A stretch of DNA of 64,000 bases from Gammaproteobacteria bacterium (GTDB taxonomy: Bacteria > Pseudomonadota > Gammaproteobacteria > Pseudomonadales > UBA5518): assembly GCA_016718385.1 (NCBI GenBank), contig JADKDK010000007.1, positions 372,001-436,000 of the forward strand, in the 5' to 3' direction. The translations under genes and the position numbers were made by a program. Within the stretch, counting starts at the first letter, position 1, and every line of letters begins with the position of its first letter. Below the pieces are notes generated by a model. The model made no database searches. It saw only the letters and a list, made by a program, of their open reading frames with translations, and had not been told where the DNA came from. Below, piece by piece: positions 1 to 8,447 of this stretch.

Positions 1-228
1 CCGCGTCGACAGCAGCTGCCCGAACTTGATGAAGATCGGCCCCAGGTCCTCGAGGGCGCGGCGCAGCCTGACGGCGCGCGATTGCGCGGGCTCCCCGCCC
101 CGGGTGAACGGCGCCAGGCGCAGGAGCCTTCGCCAGGACTGCGGCACGTGCCCGGTGTCGAGGAAGGTGTCGAGACGGTAGCGCCGGCAGACCTGGAGGA
201 TGCGCGCGAGGCGCGCCACGCGCGACAT
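1..228 (-). CDS. ubiB: UbiB ubiquinone-biosynthesis kinase-like protein, N-terminal part only
   Basis: The 76 residues seen are the N-terminus of the ABC1/UbiB atypical kinase-like family, which supports ubiquinone biosynthesis at the inner membrane. The protein opens MSRVARLARILQVCRRY and contains the family motif EDLGPIFIKFGQLLSTR (residues 60-76), the KxGQ-type segment typical of UbiB. The rest runs off the left edge, so nothing can be said about the kinase core or the C-terminal membrane helices. The start codon lies 6 bases after the ubiJ stop. The order ubiE-ubiJ-ubiB is the standard gammaproteobacterial arrangement, which makes the identification secure despite truncation. Confidence 0.9.
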   Translation of the reverse strand, partial: MSRVARLARILQVCRRYRLDTFLDTGHVPQSWRRLLRLAPFTRGGEPAQSRAVRLRRALEDLGPIFIKFGQLLSTR

Positions 229-234
229 CGTGGC

Positions 235-894
235 TTATCCGCGGCGCGTGCGGTCGCGGGCGGCGAGTGCGTCGATGCGCCGGCCGAGGCGGCGGATCCC
301 CGCCTCCAGCCGTTCGCCGCGCTGCGCGGTGGCGCGCAGGTCGGCGAAGAAATCCTCGACCTCGAGCCGCGGCGGCGCGAGGCGCGCCTCTTCGTGGATG
401 AACTCCTCGACGTGGCGCGCGAGCGAGCCGTGCGCCCGGCGTCCCCAGCGCGCCGAGCCGCGCGCGGCGCGCCCGAGCTGGTGCGCGGCGACGTCGCCGA
501 CCACGAGCGCCAGGCGCTGTTCCCAGTCGAGCTCGAGCGTGCCGAGCGCCTTCTCGAGCGCGAGCAGCGGGGCGCTGTCGCCGCTGATGCGCAGGTTGCC
601 GTTCACCAGCGCGCTGGCCTTGTCGGCGGCCCCGAGCAGCGCCACGAAATCCGATCCCGCGCCGCTCACGGTGCAGGACACCGCGCCCTCGTAATGGCTG
701 TAGAGTCGCACGCTGTCCGCGCCGGGCGCGATGTAGGCGCGCAGCGCCGGCACGCTGCAGTCGATGCAGAACACCTTGCCCGCGAGCGCGTTCACCTGCT
801 CGCGCGTGGCGTCGTCCATGCCGAGGGCGGCATTGATCGCGCGCTCCAGCGCGGCGAGCGCGGCGACGTTCAGCGTCGAGGCGCCGGCATTCAT
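235..894 (-). CDS. ubiJ: UbiJ, SCP2-domain accessory factor for ubiquinone biosynthesis
   Basis: UbiJ is a lipid-binding accessory protein of the soluble Ubi complex that assembles ubiquinone. The 219-residue product has an SCP2-like N-terminal half, including the stretch VRLYSHYEGAVSCTVSGAG near residues 62-80, then a helical C-terminal half that ends in a basic segment. The start is the ATG that overlaps the ubiE stop in an ATGA, which shows translational coupling; ubiB follows 6 bases downstream. UbiJ diverges quickly in sequence, so the call rests on size, the SCP2-like region and its place between ubiE and ubiB. Confidence 0.85.
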   Translation of the reverse strand: MNAGASTLNVAALAALERAINAALGMDDATREQVNALAGKVFCIDCSVPALRAYIAPGADSVRLYSHYEGAVSCTVSGAGSDFVALLGAADKASALVNGNLRISGDSAPLLALEKALGTLELDWEQRLALVVGDVAAHQLGRAARGSARWGRRAHGSLARHVEEFIHEEARLAPPRLEVEDFFADLRATAQRGERLEAGIRRLGRRIDALAARDRTRRG

Positions 895-1646
895 GCGTCG
901 GCCTTGAAGCCGCGGTGCACCGCCACGATGCCGCCGGTCATGTTGTGGAAGTCGCAGCGCTCGAAGCCCGCGTCCTCCATCATGTCGCGCAGCGTTTCCT
1001 GGTCCGGGTGCATGCGGATCGATTCGGCGAGGTAGCGGTAGCTGTCCTCGTCGCCGGCCACGAGCTTGCCGAGCCTGGGCAGCACGCCGAAGGAGTAGGC
1101 ATCGTAGAGCTTGCCGAGCAGCTCGCTCGTGGGTTTCGAGAACTCCAGCACCAGCAGGCGTCCGCCGGGGCGCAGCACGCGCAGCATGGACTCCAGCGCG
1201 CGCTCCTTGTGCGTGACGTTGCGCAGGCCGAAGGCGATCGTGATGCAGTCGAAGCTCGCGTCGGCGAAGGGCAACTGCTCGGCGTCGGCGAGCACGAAAT
1301 CGACGTTGGCGCACACGCCGTGGTCGAGCAGCTTGTTGCGCCCGGTGCCGAGCATGGACTCGTTGATGTCCGAGAGCACCACGCGGCCCGAGCTGCCCAC
1401 GATGCGCGAGAAGCGCGCCGCGAGATCGCCGGTGCCGCCGGCGACGTCGAGCACGCGCTGGCCCTCGCGCACGCCGGAGAGCTCGATCGCCAGGCGCTTC
1501 CACAGGCGGTGGATGCCGCCCGACATCAGGTCGTTCATGAGGTCGTAGCGCGCCGCCACCGAGTGGAACACGCCGCCCACCAGGCGCGCCTTTTCCGTCT
1601 CGGGAACCTCGCGGTAGCCGAAATGCGTGGTGCGGTCTTCAGCCAT
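891..1646 (-). CDS. ubiE: UbiE, ubiquinone/menaquinone C-methyltransferase
   Basis: UbiE methylates a benzoquinol ring carbon using S-adenosylmethionine in ubiquinone (and, where present, menaquinone) synthesis. The 251-residue protein shows the family features in order: THFGYREVPETEKARLVGGVF at the N-terminus, YDLMNDLMSGGIHRLWK, the SAM-binding motif VLDVAGGTGDLA (about residues 64-75), and FGLRNVTHKERALESMLRVLRPGG. Length matches the E. coli enzyme. It is followed by ubiJ with a 4-base overlap, and the DUF971 gene lies 21 bases upstream on the same strand. The cofactor and fold are certain; the in vivo quinone substrate is taken from the family. Confidence 0.96.
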   Translation of the reverse strand: MAEDRTTHFGYREVPETEKARLVGGVFHSVAARYDLMNDLMSGGIHRLWKRLAIELSGVREGQRVLDVAGGTGDLAARFSRIVGSSGRVVLSDINESMLGTGRNKLLDHGVCANVDFVLADAEQLPFADASFDCITIAFGLRNVTHKERALESMLRVLRPGGRLLVLEFSKPTSELLGKLYDAYSFGVLPRLGKLVAGDEDSYRYLAESIRMHPDQETLRDMMEDAGFERCDFHNMTGGIVAVHRGFKADA

Positions 1647-1667
1647 GGGCGTCTCCGTGGCGCGTGC

Positions 1668-2060
1668 TCATTGCCTGGCGATCAGGACGGGGCCCGCCGG
1701 TTCGCGCGAGGCGCCGGCGAGCGCGAGGCGTGCGAGGTAATCGGCCCAGCGCTTGTGCTGCTCGCGGCACAGCTCGTGCAGGTACTCCCAGGAGTAGATG
1801 CCGCTGTCGTGGCCGTCGGAAAAGTGGAACTGCAGGGCGTAGTTGCCCACGGTCTCGATGCGCTCGATGGTGACCAGGCGCTTGCCGGTCTGCAGCGTTT
1901 CCTGCCCGGCGCCGTGGCCGCGCACCTCGGCCGAGGGCGAGTACACGCGCAGGTACTCGCAACTCAGGCTGTAATGCTCGCCGTCGGCATAGCCGAGCTC
2001 CAGCACGCGTGATGCCCGGTGCAGGCGGATCGTCTCGGGCACCTTGACCTGTACGCTCAT
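1668..2060 (-). CDS. DUF971 (GBBH-like N-terminal domain) protein
   Basis: A 130-residue protein made almost wholly of a DUF971 domain, the fold found at the N-terminus of gamma-butyrobetaine hydroxylase. Typical features are PETIRLHRASRVLELGYADG, SCEYLRVYSPSAEVRGHG and NYALQFHFSDGHDSGIYSWEYLHELC. No oxygenase catalytic domain is attached. In many gammaproteobacteria such a gene sits between hslU and ubiE, as here, 21 bases before ubiE and 40 bases after hslU. Its function is not established. DUF971 domains also occur fused to iron-sulfur carrier proteins, so a role in Fe-S or redox metabolism is possible but is only inference. Confidence 0.85.
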   Translation of the reverse strand: MSVQVKVPETIRLHRASRVLELGYADGEHYSLSCEYLRVYSPSAEVRGHGAGQETLQTGKRLVTIERIETVGNYALQFHFSDGHDSGIYSWEYLHELCREQHKRWADYLARLALAGASREPAGPVLIARQ

Positions 2061-2100
2061 GCTCGCGCCCGACGCTCCCCCCCTGGACTGGCCCGCTAGT

Positions 2101-3438
<1,338 letters not shown>

Positions 3439-3483
3439 GGGCGCAATACCGTTGGTGTGCGGGCGGTGGTGTCGCGCCGCGCC

Positions 3484-4029
3484 TCAGGGCGCGGCGTCGA
3501 GCTCTTCGATGGTGCGGTTGTGGTTGGTGTAGATGCAGATGTCGGCGGCAATGCCGAGGCTGCTCTCGACGATCTCGCGCGCCGGCATGTCGGTGTGGCG
3601 CAGCAGGGCACGCGCGGCGGACTGCGCGTAGGGTCCCCCGGAGCCGATCGCGATCAGGCTGTCCTCGGGCTCGATCACGTCGCCGTTGCCGGTGATGATC
3701 AGCGAGTTGCCGCGGTCAGCCACCGCGAGCAGCGCCTCGAGCCGGCGCAGGGCGCGATCGGTTCGCCAGGCCTTGGCCAGCTCGACCGCGGCGCGCACCA
3801 GTTGCCCCTGGTGCTTGTCGAGTTGCGCCTCGAAGAGCTCGAACAGCGTGAACGCGTCGGCGGTGCCGCCGGCGAAGCCCGCGATGACCTTGCCCTCGTG
3901 CAGGCGGCGCACCTTGCGTGCGTTGGACTTCATGACGGTATTGCCCATCGACACCTGGCCGTCGCCGCCGATCACCACCTTGCCGTGGCGCCTGACCGAG
4001 AGGATGGTGGTTCCCCGATACTGCTCCAA
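3484..4029 (-). CDS. hslV: HslV, catalytic subunit of the HslVU protease (TTG start)
   Basis: HslV is the dodecameric threonine peptidase partner of HslU. The 181-residue product carries a six-residue leader, MEQYRG, ahead of TTILSVRR, the conserved mature N-terminus. The nucleophile is therefore Thr7 of the precursor, exposed by removing the leader; in E. coli only Met is removed. Other family signatures are GGDGQVSMGNTVMK, VIAGFAGGTADAFTLFELFE and LIAIGSGGPYAQSAARAL. The start is TTG, supported by an AGGAGA Shine-Dalgarno sequence five bases upstream. The leader form MEQ-x2-G-TT is also known from other proteobacterial HslV. I found no clear heat-shock promoter upstream. Confidence 0.96.
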   Translation of the reverse strand: MEQYRGTTILSVRRHGKVVIGGDGQVSMGNTVMKSNARKVRRLHEGKVIAGFAGGTADAFTLFELFEAQLDKHQGQLVRAAVELAKAWRTDRALRRLEALLAVADRGNSLIITGNGDVIEPEDSLIAIGSGGPYAQSAARALLRHTDMPAREIVESSLGIAADICIYTNHNRTIEELDAAP

Positions 4030-4125
4030 GGCGCTCTCCTCTCGTGATCCAGGTGCGATGTGGCGCAGCGCGCCTGATGAAACGATATGCGGGCGCGGGC
4101 GCGCCGTTTCAAGTGCGCCGTGCGT

Positions 4126-4863
4126 TCACAGCGTCTCGATGCCCACGTCGCGCAGCGCGCGGCGCGCGTTGGCGAGCGCGGCCGGGTCGGCGAAGGGGCC
4201 GACCGTGACGCGGTAGCGGGTCTGGCCGTCGGCGCCCTTGACGGTTTCGACGCGGGCGTCGTAGCCGAGCAGCAGGATCTCGCCGCGGCGGCGATCCGCG
4301 TCGGCATGCTGGCTGAAGGCGCCGGCCTGCATCGCGAGCGCGGCGGCCCTGGGTGTTTCCGGCTTCGGCGTTGCAGGCGTCGCGGCGGCGGGAGCGCTTG
4401 CTGCGGCGCCTGCAGCGGGAGGCGCTCCGGTCGCCGGCGTGGCCGCGGGCTTCGCGGCGGCGACCGTCGGTGCGGGCGTCTGCGGCTCGGGCACCTCCAC
4501 GGGTTGTGCTGGCCTGGCGCTGGCCTGGGCTGCCTGCGTCGCGGCCTCGGCCGCAGCGTTGCCGTTCTCCGTCTGGCGCAGGATGTCGTAGAAATCGAAC
4601 TGCGGCCTGGTTTCGGGGGCTGTCGCAGCTTTTTTCGTCTTCGCGGGCTCGGTAGCCGCTGCCTTCGCCGGTTCCTCCCCCGCCGCGTCGGCGCTCACCG
4701 TTGCCGCCTGCTGCGGCGGCGGGGTGAGCGTGGCGAGGTAGACCAGGAAGCTGACCAGCGTGCCGATCACGATGCCGCTGACGAGCCAGAGCCACGGTGC
4801 GTGCGCGGGCTGGCCGGAGCGGTTCGCCCGCGCGGCACGTTGTTTGGCGAAGTCATGGGCCAT
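4126..4863 (-). CDS. SPOR-domain cell-division protein, FtsN-like
   Basis: A 245-residue bitopic protein: short basic cytoplasmic N-terminus, one membrane helix at about residues 24-46, a long Ala/Pro-rich periplasmic linker (about 50-165), and a C-terminal SPOR domain (about 168-245) beginning ALAMQAGAFSQHADADRRRGE. SPOR domains bind denuded septal peptidoglycan, so the product probably works at the division site. The same slot between priA and hslV is occupied by FtsN-type proteins in related bacteria. The essential FtsN peptide is not recognisable by eye, so I give no symbol. The start was placed at MAHDFAKQ, close to the membrane anchor; the longer reading frame adds only low-complexity sequence. 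Confidence 0.8.
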   Translation of the reverse strand: MAHDFAKQRAARANRSGQPAHAPWLWLVSGIVIGTLVSFLVYLATLTPPPQQAATVSADAAGEEPAKAAATEPAKTKKAATAPETRPQFDFYDILRQTENGNAAAEAATQAAQASARPAQPVEVPEPQTPAPTVAAAKPAATPATGAPPAAGAAASAPAAATPATPKPETPRAAALAMQAGAFSQHADADRRRGEILLLGYDARVETVKGADGQTRYRVTVGPFADPAALANARRALRDVGIETL

Positions 4864-4975
4864 GGTCGGATCTGCAGTGTGGGTGCGCCGGAGCGCTGCG
4901 GCTACGGGCGGGCCGGCGGCCCGGGAGTGCGCATTATCAGTATCGCGTGGGCTGTTGCCAAACGGCGCCGCGTTT

Positions 4976-7186
4976 TCAGGCGCCTTCCTGCGGGTCCACG
5001 TCGATGTGCCAGCGTTCGACGCCGGGCGCGCGCCGGGTCTCGAGCAGCCCGCACGCGGCATCGAGGGCGGCGTGCAGCGGGGTGCGCTGCGCGTGCGACA
5101 GCAGCAGCTGCAGCCGGTGGAACCCGGCGCGGCGCTGCATCGGCGCCGGCACGGGGCCGATGATCTGCACCGTGCGGTGCTCGTGCAGCAACTCCTGCTT
5201 GAGCTCCTGCAGGAGCGCGAGCGCGGGCTGCTGCTCGCGGCTCTCGGCGCGCAGGATCGCCAGATGCGCGTAGGGCGGCAGCCCCTGCTGGCGGCGTTCG
5301 ACGAGGATCGGCTCGATGAATGCCTCGTAGCCCCCGTCCACCAGTCGCGTCAGCCAGGGATGCCCCGGGTGGAAGGTCTGCACCAGCACCTCGCCGGGAC
5401 GCTCGGCGCGCCCGGCGCGCCCGGCGACCTGTACCAGCAGCTGCCCGGTGCGCTCGGCGGCGCGGAAGTCGGCGCTGAACAGCCCGCCGTCGAGGTCGAT
5501 GATCGCGACCAGCGTCACGTGCGGGAAGTGATGCCCCTTGGCCAGCATCTGCGTGCCGACCAGGATGCAGGGCTCGCCGCGCTCGAGCTGGCCGATGAGC
5601 TGTTCCATCGCGTCGCGCGCCTGCATCGTGCCGCGATCGATGCGGCGGATCGGGAACGCGGGGAACAGGCGTTGCAGCGTGTGCTCGGTGCGCTCGGTGC
5701 CGGTGCCGAGCGCGACCAGGCGCGCGCTGCGGCAATGCGGACAAGCCGAGGGCACGGGCGAGCGCGCATCGCAATGGTGGCACCACAGCAGCCGCTCGGC
5801 GCGGTGCAGCGTCATGCGCGCGTCGCAGTGGCGGCACTCGCCCATCCAGCCGCAGTCGGTGCAGCTCAGCACCGGTGCCCAGCCGCGGCGGTTCAGGAAC
5901 ACCAGCGCCTGGTTGCCCGCGGCGAGCTCTGCGCCGATGCGCGCGATGGTATCGCCGCACATGCCGCCCTCGAGCGCCTGCCCCCTGACGTCGAGCAGTC
6001 GCACCGCGGGCGGGCGCGCGGCACCGGCGCGCTCGTGCAGCCGCAGGTGCAGGAAGCGGCCGCTCGCGCAGTTCGCGAGGCTCTCGGTGGAGGGCGTGGC
6101 GGAACCGAGTACCACGGGCACGCCGAGCTGGCGCGCGCGCACCACCGCGAGGTCGCGCGCCGAGTAGCGGAAGCCTTCCTGCTGCTTGAACGAGGCGTCG
6201 TGCTCCTCGTCGACGATGATCGCGCCGAGTTCCGGCAGCGGGCTGAACAGCGCCGAGCGCGTGCCGATCAGCACCCGCGCCCGGCCGTCGGCGCAGCGGC
6301 GCCAGGTGTCGAGGCGTTCGCGGTCGCCAAGCCCCGAGTGCAGCACCGCGATGCCGTGCCCGAAGCGTGCCTCGAAGCGTTGGCGCGTCTGTGGCGTGAG
6401 GCCGATCTCGGGCACCAGCACCAGCGCCTGGCGCCCGCGCGCGAGCACGCGCTCGATGAAGCGCAGGTACACCTCGGTCTTGCCGCTGCCGGTCACGCCC
6501 TCGAGCAGCGCGCAGTGGAAGGCGCCGCAGGCCTGCTCCAGCGCCGCCAGCGCGGCCTGCTGCCCGGCGTTCAGTGCCGGCGCCGCGGCGCTGGCCGCTG
6601 GCGCCGGCACCGCGGGCGTCGCGGCGTGGCCCGCCGGTGCGGCCATCGCCAGGCCCTTGTGCTCCAGCGCGCGCAATGTCGCGCCGTCGATTCCGGCGGC
6701 GCGGCAGGCGGCATCGTCCGCGGGGCCCTGTCGCTGCAGGAACGCGAGTGCCGCGGCCTGCTTCGGGGCGCGTGCGAGCGCCGCCTCGCCCAGCCCGAAA
6801 CTCTCCGTCGTCGCCTGCCAGCAGCGCGCGACGCGCCGTGGCGCGCGCTCGACCGTGCGCAGTTCCACCGGCAGCGTGTTCACGACCACCTCGCCGAGCG
6901 GCGCGTGGTAGTAGCGGGCGGCGAAGGTGCAGAGCGCGAGCAGGTCCGGCGGCACGAGCGGTGCGGCGTCGGGTAGCGCCAGGGCGCGGCGCAGCTTCCC
7001 CGGCGCCAGCTCGCTGCGCGCGATCACCTCGGTGATCACGCCGACCAGGCGCCGCGGCCCCAGCGGCACCACGACGCGCATGCCGGGGCCGATCGCGCCG
7101 GCCCCGACACCGGCCGGCGGCAGGTAGTCGAGGGCGTGGCGCAGCGGTGCGGGGATGGCGACGCGCAGGATCGGTTCGGCGGGCAT
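4976..7186 (-). CDS. priA: PriA, primosomal replication-restart helicase
   Basis: PriA recognises collapsed replication forks and reloads the replisome. The 736-residue protein has the N-terminal DNA-binding domain (LRVAIPAPLRHALDYLPP), Walker A GVTGSGKTEVYL (about residues 219-230), the DEEHD Walker B box, the helicase motif VLGSATPS, and the zinc-binding cysteine cluster CTDCGWMGECRHCDARM with paired CxxC motifs. The C-terminal part includes LVGTQMLAKGHHFPHVTLV and AGRAGR. Length is as expected. It lies head-to-head with the rpmE promoter region and 112 bases upstream of the SPOR gene, on the same strand. Confidence 0.97.
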   Translation of the reverse strand: MPAEPILRVAIPAPLRHALDYLPPAGVGAGAIGPGMRVVVPLGPRRLVGVITEVIARSELAPGKLRRALALPDAAPLVPPDLLALCTFAARYYHAPLGEVVVNTLPVELRTVERAPRRVARCWQATTESFGLGEAALARAPKQAAALAFLQRQGPADDAACRAAGIDGATLRALEHKGLAMAAPAGHAATPAVPAPAASAAAPALNAGQQAALAALEQACGAFHCALLEGVTGSGKTEVYLRFIERVLARGRQALVLVPEIGLTPQTRQRFEARFGHGIAVLHSGLGDRERLDTWRRCADGRARVLIGTRSALFSPLPELGAIIVDEEHDASFKQQEGFRYSARDLAVVRARQLGVPVVLGSATPSTESLANCASGRFLHLRLHERAGAARPPAVRLLDVRGQALEGGMCGDTIARIGAELAAGNQALVFLNRRGWAPVLSCTDCGWMGECRHCDARMTLHRAERLLWCHHCDARSPVPSACPHCRSARLVALGTGTERTEHTLQRLFPAFPIRRIDRGTMQARDAMEQLIGQLERGEPCILVGTQMLAKGHHFPHVTLVAIIDLDGGLFSADFRAAERTGQLLVQVAGRAGRAERPGEVLVQTFHPGHPWLTRLVDGGYEAFIEPILVERRQQGLPPYAHLAILRAESREQQPALALLQELKQELLHEHRTVQIIGPVPAPMQRRAGFHRLQLLLSHAQRTPLHAALDAACGLLETRRAPGVERWHIDVDPQEGA

Positions 7187-7262
7187 GGTCGGAGGGTATG
7201 GGCGCGTCCGCGGCCCGTCCAGCCCCCGGACGGGTATTTTCCACAGCCGCCGACCGGGCGGC

Positions 7263-7291
7263 TTGCCATCGCGGGTCCCAGTGCTTAGTAT
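7263..7291 (+). promoter_or_regulatory. Sigma-70-type promoter for rpmE
   Basis: TTGCCA (7263-7268) and TAGTAT (7286-7291) are separated by exactly 17 bases and lie 84 bases upstream of the rpmE start codon. Each box differs little from consensus, and the spacing is ideal, in a region otherwise very rich in G and C. The predicted leader is about 75 bases, ending in an AAGGTGA ribosome-binding site. Confidence 0.6.
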
Positions 7292-7374
7292 GCCGCGCTC
7301 TTTTTTATTCCAACGGCGCGGCGATTCCCCCCGGCCAGAGCAGGGCGGGCGCCAGGGCGCGGCAAGGTGACACG

Positions 7375-7596
7375 ATGAAAGCCGATATACATCCCGCTTA
7401 CGACAAGGTTTCCGCCAACTGCAGCTGCGGCAACGTGATCGAGACGCGCTCCACGCTCGTGAAGAACCTGCATATCGACGTCTGCTCGAAATGCCACCCG
7501 TACTACACGGGCAAGCAGAAGGTGATGGACACCGGCGGTCGTATCGACCGTTTCAAGAAGCGTTTCGGCGCTGTCGGCACGCGCCGTCAGGACTGA
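7375..7596 (+). CDS. rpmE: 50S ribosomal protein L31 (zinc-binding type)
   Basis: The 73-residue product starts MKADIHPAYDKVSANCSCGN and ends in a basic segment RFKKRFGAVGTRRQD. It keeps four cysteines in the CxC...CxxC pattern (C16, C18, C37, C40), so it is the zinc-containing form of L31 rather than the cysteine-free paralogue that replaces it in zinc limitation. No zinc-uptake repressor site is visible upstream. The start codon has the Shine-Dalgarno AAGGTGA five bases before it. The nuclease gene follows 19 bases downstream and may share its transcript. Confidence 0.97.
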   Translation: MKADIHPAYDKVSANCSCGNVIETRSTLVKNLHIDVCSKCHPYYTGKQKVMDTGGRIDRFKKRFGAVGTRRQD

Positions 7597-7615
7597 TTCC
7601 TCCGGCGGCCGGGCA

Positions 7616-8446
7616 TTGTTGCCGAGCGCTGCCGCCTTCCTGCAGAGGCTGTCCGGGACGCCGGTCGCGCGAGCGGCCGGCGTCCTGCTGTGCGTCTGCT
7701 GCCTGGCGCGGGTCGCCGCGGCGGATCCTTCCTGTGCTCCCGGTCCCGGACTCACGCCCGCTCGCCTGGCCAAGGTGGTCGATGGCGACACGCTGGCACT
7801 CGCCGACGGCAGTCGCCTCAGGCTGATCGGCGTCAACGCCCCCGAGACGCGCGGCAGCGACGGCCGCCCGGAGGCGGGGGCCGTCGAAGCCACCCGCTTC
7901 GCGCGCAGCTTCCTCGGCTCCGGGCGCCTGGGCGTCGTGGTCGGCTCGGATCGGCGCGACCGCTACGGCCGCACGCTGGCGCACGTCTACCGCGCCGACG
8001 GCGAGAGCCTCGAGGCCGCGCTGCTCGCTGCCGGCCTCGCGCGCCAGGTGACGGTGCCGCCCAACCTCGGCCAGCTGGACTGCCTGCGCCGCGCCGAACG
8101 CAGCGCGCGCGCCGCGCGTGCCGGGCTGTGGCGCAGCGGCGCCTTCGCGCCGCGCGCGACCGCGACCCTGGCGCCCGGGGAGAGCGGTTTTCGCCTGCTG
8201 CAGGGGCGCGTGACCGCGGTCGAGCCGGCGGGATCGACGTGGTGGGTCGAGATCGATGATCGCGTGTCGCTGCGCATCGCGGACGCCGACCGCAAATACT
8301 TCAGCCTCGATGAACTGCGCGCACTCGAGGGCACCGCCGTCGAGGTGCGCGGCTGGCTGACCTGGCGCAATCCCGCGCGCGCGCGCGGACATCCGCCATG
8401 GATGATGCAGTTGCGCCACCCGGCGGCGCTCGCGCCGGGCGCCTGA
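7616..8446 (+). CDS. Exported thermonuclease-family (SNase) nuclease
   Basis: A 276-residue protein with a hydrophobic N-terminal export segment (about residues 17-36) followed by a staphylococcal-nuclease-like domain (about 48-155). The domain keeps KVVDGDTLALADG, LRLIGVNAPETRG, and DRRDRYGRTLAHVY, which contain the acidic and arginine residues used for calcium binding and phosphodiester cleavage in this family. The C-terminal 110 residues (about 165-276) form a second, less conserved OB-like segment also found in homologous gammaproteobacterial proteins. The start is a TTG 20 bases after rpmE. Its stop lies one base from the converging mrcA stop, leaving no room for a terminator. Confidence 0.85.
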   Translation: MLPSAAAFLQRLSGTPVARAAGVLLCVCCLARVAAADPSCAPGPGLTPARLAKVVDGDTLALADGSRLRLIGVNAPETRGSDGRPEAGAVEATRFARSFLGSGRLGVVVGSDRRDRYGRTLAHVYRADGESLEAALLAAGLARQVTVPPNLGQLDCLRRAERSARAARAGLWRSGAFAPRATATLAPGESGFRLLQGRVTAVEPAGSTWWVEIDDRVSLRIADADRKYFSLDELRALEGTAVEVRGWLTWRNPARARGHPPWMMQLRHPAALAPGA

Positions 8447-8447
8447 T

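Noticed and set aside
4760..6976. Plus-strand open frame of more than 700 codons across priA.
   Set aside because: Shadow of the minus-strand priA gene; no recognisable domain.
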